Shown here: in pieces, positions 51,095 to 58,356 of the stretch
How positions within the stretch are numbered: the first letter of the stretch is position 1
Layout: every line of letters begins with the position of its first letter
Assembly: GCF_002813375.1 (NCBI RefSeq)
Contig: NZ_PHUJ01000003.1
Location: 1,302,001 to 1,366,000 of the forward strand
Reading direction: 5' to 3'
DNA from: Pseudonocardia alni
GTDB lineage: Bacteria; Actinomycetota; Actinomycetes; Mycobacteriales; Pseudonocardiaceae
DNA: 64,000 nt
Program-made: the position numbers and the translations under genes
The notes under the pieces: generated by a model
What the model saw: the letters and a program-made list of their open reading frames with translations, nothing else
What the model was told of the DNA's origin: nothing
The model's database searches: none

Positions 51095-52161
51095 CGGCCG
51101 GGGACCGCCGCGAGCGACTGGGTGACGATCGCGCCCAGGCTGCGGGTGCCGCGCCCGCTGCCCCACAGCCGCGGGTCCATCTCGTGCACGTTCCCCTGCT
51201 GCACCGCGGGGACCTGGGCCCACACCGGGTTCGCGGCGAGCTGGTCGGTCAGGGTGCGGTCGGCGGAGGAGAACAGCAGTGAGAACGCGAACACCACGTC
51301 CGGGGCCTGCGCGAGGATCTCCTCGACGCTGTAGGTGCTCGCGGTCTCGACGTCGGCGCCGCGCGGGACGAACGGGTAGTCGTAGAGCGTCGCGAGCAGG
51401 TTCCCGTTGACCGTGTCGGTGGTGTCGACGCCGATCGTGTCGGCGCTGCCGTACATCAGCAGGACCTTCCGGCCGGCCTTGCCGGTGGCGCGCGCCTGCT
51501 CGACGCCGTCGGCCAGCGTCGTGCGGAAGCGCAGTTCGCCCGCGGTGGCCTCGGCGGTGCGTCCGGTGAGCGACCCCAGGTCCCGCAGGTAGCCGACCGA
51601 CTCCTCCCAGGTCGTCGGCTGCACCAGCCACAGCGGGGCGAAGCGCTCGATCGCCGCACGCAGCGGCTCGTGCACTCCGCCGAGCCCGATCACCAGGTCG
51701 GGACGCAGCGCGGCGATGGACTCGACGTCCTCGCTACCGAAGCTGCCGGCGACGGTCGGGACCTGCGCGGCGCGGTCGCCGAGCAGGACGGGGTTCTTCA
51801 GCAGGGCCGGGGTGGAGGTGCCGACCGGGGTGAGCCCCAGCTCGACGACCATGTCGTCGCACAGGCCGGTCAGGCAGACGATGCGCGTCGGCGGGGCCGG
51901 CACGGTGACGGTGGCGCCGCGCGGGTCGGTGACCGTGAGTGCCGGCTCCAGCGGTGCGACGTCCCGGCTGACGGCGGGCCGCTCGGCGGCCGCCTCCGGC
52001 GCGGGCGCGGCCGACCCACCGCACCCGGCGAGCAGCAGGGCGACCACCGCGACCGGCAGCAGGGCGGCGATCCGGGAGGCACGGGACCGGGCGGCAGCGA
52101 CGGTGCGAGCGGCTGGGGCGGAGCCGGCGGCGGCATCGGCGGGCAGGCGACGGGCGCTCAT
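51091..52161 (-). CDS. Iron-siderophore substrate-binding lipoprotein (FecB type)
   Basis: A 356-residue exported lipoprotein: signal VAVVALLLAGC with lipobox LLAGC near residue 47, then two Rossmann lobes joined by a rigid helix (TRIVCLTGLCDDMVVELGLT, PVGTSTPALL, SIAALRPDLVIGLGGVHEPL; KVLLMYGSADTIGVD, EEILAQAPDVVFAFSLLFSS). This is the FecB/FhuD/BtuF class III fold that captures metal chelates. Cysteines in CLTGLC may form a disulfide. ATG 52161 overlaps the previous stop in ATGA. The long N-terminus before the signal (about 28 residues) suggests a later start could also be used. Confidence 0.92.
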   Translation of the reverse strand: MSARRLPADAAAGSAPAARTVAAARSRASRIAALLPVAVVALLLAGCGGSAAPAPEAAAERPAVSRDVAPLEPALTVTDPRGATVTVPAPPTRIVCLTGLCDDMVVELGLTPVGTSTPALLKNPVLLGDRAAQVPTVAGSFGSEDVESIAALRPDLVIGLGGVHEPLRAAIERFAPLWLVQPTTWEESVGYLRDLGSLTGRTAEATAGELRFRTTLADGVEQARATGKAGRKVLLMYGSADTIGVDTTDTVNGNLLATLYDYPFVPRGADVETASTYSVEEILAQAPDVVFAFSLLFSSADRTLTDQLAANPVWAQVPAVQQGNVHEMDPRLWGSGRGTRSLGAIVTQSLAAVPGR

Positions 52162-52946
52162 CGCGCACCGGCCAGGTCGCGCCCGGCCCGCAGGTCGCGC
52201 AGCGCGGCGGCGTCACGGCGCAGCGAGGCGGCGGTGTCGCCCGGCACGAACTCCAGCAGCACCTCGGTGTCGGTGCCGTCGTCGCGGGACTGCGCGGTGA
52301 GCTCGGCGAGCACCGGGGCCCACAGGTCGGCGCGGTCGCCGAGCGGCAGCCGCTCGGTGTATCCGTCGGCGCCCCAGGAGAACGCGTGCACGGTGGCCGG
52401 GCGCAGCGCGCGGACCTCGGCCAGGCAGACGTCGGTGTCGGGCAGCTCGCGCGGCTGCCAGTGGGCGACCAGGGCGGGGTGGCCGACCTCGGCGCGCAGC
52501 CTCAGCGCGGTGTCGAGGCCGTCGGTGAGGGACTCGACGTGGTGCTCGACGAGCAGCCCCATCCCCCGCTCGGCGACGGCGTCGGCGCAGCGCCGCAGCG
52601 CGTCCACGGTGGCGGCGCGCCCGGCGGGCGACACGTCGGCCGAAGCCGCCGTCCCGGCCCAGACCCGTACCCGCGGGGCGCCGAGCTCGGCCGCCGTCGC
52701 GACGACGGCGTCGAACTCGCCGGGGTCGGACGCACCGGCCTTGTGGTAGCTGCCGTAGGTGCCGATCCGCAGCCCTGCGCCCGCGCAGGCACCGCGGGCC
52801 GCCGACGCCGCCGCGCGGTCACCGGGACGGACGTGCCGGTCTCCGGCCCACTCGAGGACCTCGGACCCGGCGTCGACCGCCAGGCGCACGACGTCCGGAA
52901 CGGACCTCTCACGGAAGGTGACTGACGCCAACCCCAGAAGCAGCAT
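52158..52946 (-). CDS. Sugar phosphate isomerase/epimerase-like TIM barrel
   Basis: A 262-residue AP-endonuclease-2-type barrel: LGLASVTFRERSVPDVVRLA, EVLEWAGDRHVRPGD, GLRIGTYGSYHK, and metal-site residues in GLLVEHHVESL, ALVAHWQP, TVHAFSW and VLLEFVPGD. Family members isomerise sugars, and one branch (AsbF) makes a catechol precursor of petrobactin, so a metallophore-related step is conceivable but not shown. It heads the iron-importer operon. ATG 52946 lies 8 bases from a TACGGT -10 (52955-52960), leaderless-like, with AAACGACA in the promoter spacer. Confidence 0.85.
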   Translation of the reverse strand: MLLLGLASVTFRERSVPDVVRLAVDAGSEVLEWAGDRHVRPGDRAAASAARGACAGAGLRIGTYGSYHKAGASDPGEFDAVVATAAELGAPRVRVWAGTAASADVSPAGRAATVDALRRCADAVAERGMGLLVEHHVESLTDGLDTALRLRAEVGHPALVAHWQPRELPDTDVCLAEVRALRPATVHAFSWGADGYTERLPLGDRADLWAPVLAELTAQSRDDGTDTEVLLEFVPGDTAASLRRDAAALRDLRAGRDLAGAR

Positions 52947-52954
52947 GGTCGGTA

Positions 52955-52983
52955 ACCGTAGTCATTGTCGTTTGCGCGATCCA
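52955..52983 (-). promoter_or_regulatory. Promoter and shared motif of the iron-importer operon
   Basis: Minus strand: TGGATC (52978-52983), a 17-base spacer holding AAACGACA (52966-52973), then TACGGT (52955-52960). The same 8-mer occurs twice in the precursor/exporter region. No classical IdeR box is visible. Confidence 0.5.
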
Positions 52984-53014
52984 GCGACGTACGTCACTCG
53001 ATGTCCGGTTCCGT

Positions 53015-55315
53015 CTACAGCAGGTCGAGTCCGGCCGCCACGACCGTGTCCGCGTCGAGCCCGTGGTGGGCGTAGACCGAGGCGAGGTCGCCGGACTGAC
53101 CGAAGCGATGAACGCCCAGGTGCGTCGCGGGGACCCGGTTGACCCCGGCGAGGAACGCGAGGGTGTGCGGGTGCCCGTCGAGCAGGGTGACCAGCGGCGC
53201 GGCCCGGCGCGCGGGAAACGCCGACTCCAGGATCCACGGCTCGGCCTGCGGACGGGCGGGGCGTCCGGCACGGGCCTGCAGGGCGTCGAACAGCAGCCCC
53301 GGGCTGGTCACCACGACGACGTCGACGTCGTGGCCGAGCTCGGCGAGCCGGTCCGCCGCGGCGAGTGCCTCGGTCGTCGGCGCACCGGCGACCGCGATGG
53401 TCAGCGCGGGCGTGCCCGCGGCACGGCGGAGCGGGTAGGCCCCGGCGACCACCTGACGCCGGCGCCGCTCGCGGGCGGCCGGGTCGGCCGGGACCGCCGC
53501 GAGGGTCTGGTCCACCGGCCGGGTCGACAGGCGCAGGTAGGCGCTGGTGCCGTCCGGGCGGCCGATCCGGGCGAGCGAGGCGAGCAGCGTCCACTCGGTG
53601 TCGATGGCGAACGCCGGCTCGTAGGTGACGCAGCCGGGCTGCTCCAGCCCGACCGACGGCGTCGTCACCGACTGGTGGGCACCGCCCTCGGGGGCCAGCG
53701 ACACCCCGGAGGGCGTGCCGACCAGGATCGACTGGCCACCCGCGTAGATCCCGAACGACCACGGCTCCAGCGCGCGCTCGACGAACGGGTCGTAGAGCAC
53801 CCCGATCGGCAGCACCGGACGGCCCCAGCGCGACCAGGTCGCCCCCAGCTCCCCCAGCGCCCCGACGAGGTTCCCCTCGGCGATGCCCAGCTCCAGGTGC
53901 TGGCCGGTGGGCCGCTCGCGCCAGTGCAGGATCGTCTCGGGATCGTCGTCGAACCAGTCCTTGCGCTCCGCGGTCGACCAGACGCCGACCTTGTTCACCC
54001 AGCCGCCCAGGTTCGTCGACGACGACACGTCCGGACAGAGCGTGACCACCCGGCCTGCCGCCTCGGGGGCCTCGCGGGTGAGGTCGAGCAGCGCACGGCC
54101 GAGCGCGGCCTGGGTGGTGGCCCGCCCGGTCGGGGTGCGTCCGATGTCGGTCGGCAGCGGCGGGACCGGCTGGTCCTCGACCGGGTCGCGGTGCAGCCGC
54201 TGCGCCGCGCCGGCCACCACCTCGCCCGCCGGGGACTCCGGGTCGAAGCGCCGCCAGGGGTCGTCGGGGTCGGCGCCGACGGCGTCGGCCAGCTCGCGGA
54301 CCTGGTCGGCGCTCAGGATCGAGCCGTGGTTCTGCGGGTGGCCCGCGGTCGCGAGGCCGTGGCCCTTGACCGTGTAGGCGAGGATCACCGTGGGCCGGGT
54401 GTCGTCGATCGCGGAGAACGCGTCGCGCAGCGCGGCGGTGTCGTGCCCGCCGAGGTTGCGCACCGCGGCGAGCAGGGTGTCGTCGTCGAGGCCGGCGACG
54501 AGCTTCGCCAGGTCGGCGTGCCCGTCGGGGAGCCGGGTGCGGACCTCGTCGGCGTCGCAGCGCAGCAGCCGCTGGTACTCCGCGTTCTGCATGGTGTCGA
54601 TCCGGGCGCGCAGCGCGTCGCCGCCGGGGCGGTCGAACAGCTCGTGCAGCAGCCTGCCGTACTTGACGGTGAGGACCTGCCAGCCGGCTGCGGAGAACAT
54701 GCCCTCGATCCGCGGCGCGCCGATCGCGGGGACGACCCGGTCCAGGGACTGCCGGTTCAGGTCGACGATCCACACGACCTCGCCCAGCTCACCGACCATC
54801 GGGTCGAGGATGGCCTCCCAGACGGCGCCCTCGTCGAGCTCGGCGTCGCCGACCAGGGAGTACTGCCTGCCCTGTCCGGCGCCCCCGAAGTGGGTGTCGA
54901 CGTAGCGGCGGGCCAGCGCACCCCAGATCGGGGCGGTCGCGCCGATGCCCACCGAGCCGGTCGAGTAGTCGACCGGGTCGGGGTCCTTGGACCGCGACGG
55001 GTAGGACTGCAGCCCGCCGAAGGCCCGCAACGTGCTCAGGTAGCGCTCGTCGAGCTCGCCGAGCAGGTAGTTGATCGCGTGCAGCACCGGCGAGGCGTGC
55101 GGCTTGACCGAGACCCGGTCCCCGGCCCGCAGGTGCTCGAACCACAACGAGGTCATGATCGTCGTCATCGACGCCGACGACGCCTGGTGCCCGCCCACCT
55201 TCAGCCCGCTGGGGTCACCGCGCCGGTTGGCCGCGTCGACGATCGCGGTGGACAGCCAGAGCACCCGCTTCTCGATCTCGACGAGCGTGTCCGTCGTCAC
55301 CGTCTGCGTGCCCAT
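53015..55315 (-). CDS. Homodimeric-type E1 2-oxoacid dehydrogenase / transketolase-like TPP enzyme
   Basis: A 766-residue TPP enzyme of the AceE/MdeB-like class. GGHQASSASMTTIMTSLWFE near residue 45, the TPP motif VGDAELDEGAVWEAI followed by VVWIVDLNRQSLD (about 155-191), the second half GQHLELGIAEGNLVGALGEL with the catalytic Glu, and a transketolase C-terminal domain. It resembles the 2-oxobutyrate/pyruvate dehydrogenase E1 found next to Lrp regulators or methionine lyases. No E2 or E3 gene is near, so it would rely on shared complexes. ATG 55315 gives full length. It is divergent from an Lrp/AsnC regulator. Confidence 0.88.
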   Translation of the reverse strand: MGTQTVTTDTLVEIEKRVLWLSTAIVDAANRRGDPSGLKVGGHQASSASMTTIMTSLWFEHLRAGDRVSVKPHASPVLHAINYLLGELDERYLSTLRAFGGLQSYPSRSKDPDPVDYSTGSVGIGATAPIWGALARRYVDTHFGGAGQGRQYSLVGDAELDEGAVWEAILDPMVGELGEVVWIVDLNRQSLDRVVPAIGAPRIEGMFSAAGWQVLTVKYGRLLHELFDRPGGDALRARIDTMQNAEYQRLLRCDADEVRTRLPDGHADLAKLVAGLDDDTLLAAVRNLGGHDTAALRDAFSAIDDTRPTVILAYTVKGHGLATAGHPQNHGSILSADQVRELADAVGADPDDPWRRFDPESPAGEVVAGAAQRLHRDPVEDQPVPPLPTDIGRTPTGRATTQAALGRALLDLTREAPEAAGRVVTLCPDVSSSTNLGGWVNKVGVWSTAERKDWFDDDPETILHWRERPTGQHLELGIAEGNLVGALGELGATWSRWGRPVLPIGVLYDPFVERALEPWSFGIYAGGQSILVGTPSGVSLAPEGGAHQSVTTPSVGLEQPGCVTYEPAFAIDTEWTLLASLARIGRPDGTSAYLRLSTRPVDQTLAAVPADPAARERRRRQVVAGAYPLRRAAGTPALTIAVAGAPTTEALAAADRLAELGHDVDVVVVTSPGLLFDALQARAGRPARPQAEPWILESAFPARRAAPLVTLLDGHPHTLAFLAGVNRVPATHLGVHRFGQSGDLASVYAHHGLDADTVVAAGLDLL

Positions 55316-55379
55316 CGCCCACCACTCCAGCCTCGTCGCCCATGCAGCCTGCCCAGTCAGCCCACCACCACATCGACGA

Positions 55380-55461
55380 GTGCACAACCACAGCCCGTAC
55401 GACTGAGCAGAGTGCACGCGCCGGGCCGGGCGGGACGCGCGCCGGGACGGCATAATGCACA
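55380..55461. promoter_or_regulatory. Phased TGCAC boxes, candidate Lrp sites
   Basis: TGCAC occurs at 55381-55385, 55413-55417 and 55456-55460 in the divergent gap, 32 and 43 bases apart, close to three and four helical turns. CATAAT at 55451-55456 is a likely -10 for the lrp gene. Lrp proteins bind phased arrays of weak sites. Confidence 0.4.
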
Positions 55462-55488
55462 CCCGCGGACACGAGGAGGGGGCACCAG

Positions 55489-56028
55489 GTGACGGGAACG
55501 ACCGGTGACGGGCGGGCCGGGCTCGACGGCCACGACGCCCGGCTGCTGCTGGCCCTGGCGCAGGACCCGCGCGCGACGGTGCTCGCCCTCGCCGAACGGG
55601 TCGGCCTGTCCCGCAACACCGTGCAGGCCCGGCTGGCCAAGCTGGACCGGCTCGGCGCACTGGACACCTTCGAGCGCCGGGTCGACCCGGCGGCGCTCGG
55701 CTACCCGCTGACCGCGTTCGTGACGGTGCGGGTGGTGCAGCGCGAGCTCGCCGCTGTCGCCGACGCACTGGACCGGGTACCGGAGGTGCTGGAGGTGCAC
55801 GGCGTCTCCGGACCGGAGGACCTCCTGGTGCACCTGGTCGCCCGCGACGCCGACGACCTCTACCGGATCGCCGGGCACCTCCTCGCGATCGGCGGGGTGG
55901 AGCGCACGTCGACGTCGCTGGTCATGCGCTCGCTGGTCGGGTTCCGCACCGCCCCGCTGCTGCACCGCCTGACCGACGGCGCAGGCGCACCCGCCGTTCA
56001 CCCGGCGCCGCTACCGTCACGCCGATGA
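55489..56028 (+). CDS. Lrp/AsnC-family transcriptional regulator
   Basis: A 179-residue regulator: HTH DGHDARLLLALAQDPRATVL and ERVGLSRNTVQARLAKLDRL, then the RAM effector domain (AFVTVRVVQRELAAVADALD, HGVSGPEDLLVHLVARDADD, GVERTSTSLVMRSLV). Ligands are usually amino acids. GTG 55489 follows GAGGAGGG at 55473-55480. It is divergent from the E1 gene, its likely target, and overlaps the endonuclease start by ATGA. The C-terminal 25 residues are Pro/Ala-rich. Confidence 0.92.
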   Translation: MTGTTGDGRAGLDGHDARLLLALAQDPRATVLALAERVGLSRNTVQARLAKLDRLGALDTFERRVDPAALGYPLTAFVTVRVVQRELAAVADALDRVPEVLEVHGVSGPEDLLVHLVARDADDLYRIAGHLLAIGGVERTSTSLVMRSLVGFRTAPLLHRLTDGAGAPAVHPAPLPSRR

Positions 56029-56846
56029 GCGCCCCCGCCGCCCCCGGTTTCGACCCGGACTTCCTCGGCGTCGCGACGCCGATGCCGACGCTGCCCGGGA
56101 CCGACACCCTGCTGCTCCCCTACACCCACTTCGCGACGCTGCACCGGCCCGACCGGCGCCTGGCCGCGGCCACCGCCGTCGCGATCGACGGGGCGACCCT
56201 GCGGCAGCTCGAACGTTCCGACGACTGGCGCCTCGACGACCGGCTGCCCGCCGGGCAGCAGGCCGGCGCCGAGCTCTACGCCGACAACGACCTCGACCGC
56301 GGCCACCTGGTCCGCCGCCAGGACCCGGTGTGGGGCGGGGCCGCCGAGGCTGCGACGGCGGAGTCCGACACCTTCCACTACACCAACGCCGCCCCGCAGG
56401 CCGCCGCGTTCAACCAGGACAAGCAGACCTGGGGCGGGCTGGAGGACTACCTGCTCGACAACGCGGGCGACCACGACCGGCGGCTCGTGGTGTTCACCGG
56501 CCCGGTGCTGGCCGACGACGACCCGGAGTACCGCGGCGTGCGCATCCCGCGGCTGTTCTGGAAGATCGGCGCCTTCGTCGTCGGCGGGGCGCTGGGCACC
56601 ACCGCGTACCTGCTGGACCAGACCCCTCAGCTCGGCGACCTCGCCGAGCCGGCGCCAGGGGACCCGCCGCCGCTGGGCCCGTACCGCACCTTCCAGGTAC
56701 CGGTGGCCCGGATCGGCGAGCTGACCGGGCTCGACCTGGGCCCGCTGACCGCGGCGGACCGGATGCCGGTACCCGAGCCGGTGCCCGCCGCACTGTCGGA
56801 GCGGGCCGTGCGGCTGCGCTCGTTCGCCGACATCCGCGGACTGTGA
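56025..56846 (+). CDS. DNA/RNA non-specific endonuclease (NUC1 family)
   Basis: A 273-residue His-Me finger nuclease. The active-site DRGH is at residues 91-94 (NDLDRGHLVRRQDPVWGG), followed by HYTNAAPQAAAFNQDKQTWG (metal-ligand Asn) and RLVVFTGPVLADDDPEYRGV, IPRLFWKIGAF. The family cuts DNA and RNA without sequence preference. There is no signal peptide, unusual for a secreted scavenging nuclease, so it may act inside the cell or leave by another route. The start overlaps the lrp stop in ATGA, so the two are translationally coupled. Confidence 0.9.
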   Translation: MSAPAAPGFDPDFLGVATPMPTLPGTDTLLLPYTHFATLHRPDRRLAAATAVAIDGATLRQLERSDDWRLDDRLPAGQQAGAELYADNDLDRGHLVRRQDPVWGGAAEAATAESDTFHYTNAAPQAAAFNQDKQTWGGLEDYLLDNAGDHDRRLVVFTGPVLADDDPEYRGVRIPRLFWKIGAFVVGGALGTTAYLLDQTPQLGDLAEPAPGDPPPLGPYRTFQVPVARIGELTGLDLGPLTAADRMPVPEPVPAALSERAVRLRSFADIRGL

Positions 56847-56860
56847 GCGCGCCGGGGATC

Positions 56861-56866
56861 TAGGGT
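56861..56866 (+). promoter_or_regulatory. -10 box of the beta-lactamase-like gene, leaderless geometry
   Basis: TAGGGT ends 6 bases before GTG 56873, again the leaderless spacing, with no Shine-Dalgarno between. Confidence 0.45.
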
Positions 56867-56872
56867 CGCCCC

Positions 56873-58222
56873 GTGACCGAGCTGCTCCCCAGCACCCAGC
56901 GCACCCTGCTCGCCCGCGTCGCCCGCGCCCAGCGCGACGGCCGCGTCCCCTCCCTCGTCGCCGGGGTGGTCCGCGACGGCGCCCTCGTCTGGCACGCCGG
57001 GCGTGGAGCGCTGCCGGACGCGGCCGCCGAGGACGACGTCCAGTACCGGATCGGCTCCATCTCCAAGACCGTCTGCGCGGTCACCGTCCTGCGGCTGCGC
57101 GACGAGGGACTGCTCGACCTCGACGACCCGCTGGACCGGCACCTCCCCGGCACCCCGCTCGGCGACCGCACCCTGGGTCAGCTGCTGTCCCACCTGGCCG
57201 GGGCCGGCTCGGAGAGCCCCGGCCAGTGGTGGGAGCGCACCCCCGGCGGCACGCTGGAGGAGCTGGGCCTCGGCGACGCCGACCGGGTGCTGCCCGCCGC
57301 GCGCCGCTTCCACTACTCCAACCTCGGGTTCGGGCTGCTCGGCGAGGTCGTCGCCCGCCTCCGCGGCCGCGCCTGGACCGACGTCGCCCGCGACGAGGTG
57401 CTGCTCCCGCTGGGCATGACCCGTACCTCCACCCGCCCGCAGCAGCCCGCCGCGGCGGGACGGGCCGTGCACCCGTGGGCCGACCTCGTGCTGGCCGAGC
57501 CCGAGCACGACGCCGGGGTGATGGCCGCCGCCGGGCAGCTGTGGTGCACCGCGGCGGACCTGGCCCGGCTCGGCGCCCTGCTGCTCGGCGACACCGGCGA
57601 CGTGCTCGCACCCGCGACGGTCGAGGAGATGACGCTGCCCGCGGGCGTCGACCCGACGTCGCCGGTCTGGGCCGGCTACGGCCTGGGCGTGCAGGTCCTG
57701 CGGTTCGAGCGGCCCGAGGGCGGCGGCACGACGACGCTGGTCGGGCACGGCGGATCCATGCCCGGCTTCCTCGCCGGGCTCTGGGTGGACCGCGAGGAGG
57801 GCGCCGGCGCCCTGGCGATGGGCAACACCACCTCCGGGATGGACAGCGGGCTGGCCGCCGGGCTGCTGAACGACCTGCGCGTCGCCGAGCCCCGCATCGT
57901 CGCGCCGTGGGCCCCGCAGCCCTGCCCGGTCGACCCCGAGCTGCTCGGACCGTGGTTCTGGGGTCCCTCCCCCTACGCGCTGCGCTCGGCCGGCGGCGGG
58001 CTGCTGCACCTCGGCGGCCTCGGGCGCCCCGGACGCGCGTCGCGGTTCCGGCCCGGCCCGGACGGCACCTGGATCGGCCTGGACGGCTACTTCGCCGGGG
58101 AGACCCTGCGGATCGCCCGCGACCACCTGTGGCTGGCCACGTTCGTGTTCACCCGCACCCCCTACGACCCGGCCGCACCGGTCCCCGGCGGCGTCTCCGA
58201 CGAGGGCTGGACCACCTCCTGA
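56873..58222 (+). CDS. Class C beta-lactamase-like serine hydrolase
   Basis: A 449-residue serine hydrolase. The SxxK nucleophile is in RIGSISKTVCAVTVLRLRDE (near residue 63), the Tyr motif is FHYSNLGFGLLGE, and the third motif is LVGHGGSMPGFLAGL. The C-terminal 110 residues are a separate beta domain seen in many esterase or D-aminopeptidase relatives. No signal peptide, so a true beta-lactamase is unlikely; an intracellular esterase or peptidase is more plausible. Starts from a leaderless-type GTG. Confidence 0.88.
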   Translation: MTELLPSTQRTLLARVARAQRDGRVPSLVAGVVRDGALVWHAGRGALPDAAAEDDVQYRIGSISKTVCAVTVLRLRDEGLLDLDDPLDRHLPGTPLGDRTLGQLLSHLAGAGSESPGQWWERTPGGTLEELGLGDADRVLPAARRFHYSNLGFGLLGEVVARLRGRAWTDVARDEVLLPLGMTRTSTRPQQPAAAGRAVHPWADLVLAEPEHDAGVMAAAGQLWCTAADLARLGALLLGDTGDVLAPATVEEMTLPAGVDPTSPVWAGYGLGVQVLRFERPEGGGTTTLVGHGGSMPGFLAGLWVDREEGAGALAMGNTTSGMDSGLAAGLLNDLRVAEPRIVAPWAPQPCPVDPELLGPWFWGPSPYALRSAGGGLLHLGGLGRPGRASRFRPGPDGTWIGLDGYFAGETLRIARDHLWLATFVFTRTPYDPAAPVPGGVSDEGWTTS

Positions 58223-58266
58223 CATCACGGTTCGGCTTGCACAGCGACACGGGACGGTCCAGTACC

Positions 58267-58299
58267 TACACTTTCGGCACACAAACGACTTGTGCACAA
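58267..58299 (+). promoter_or_regulatory. BCCT gene promoter and palindrome
   Basis: TACACT (58267-58272) with a weak GCGACA (58244-58249) 17 bases upstream, followed by the perfect palindrome TTGTGCACAA (58290-58299) just downstream of the expected transcript start. A repressor there would act as a roadblock. Confidence 0.4.
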
Positions 58300-58356
58300 T
58301 TTCTGCACGAACGAGAGCGGAGGGGGGATGCGCCCGACATGCGGGCGTGACCACGT

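Noticed and set aside
52955-52983. IdeR box in the iron-importer promoter
   Set aside because: No TTAGGTTAGGCTAACCTAA-like palindrome is present; the visible motif is AAACGACA.
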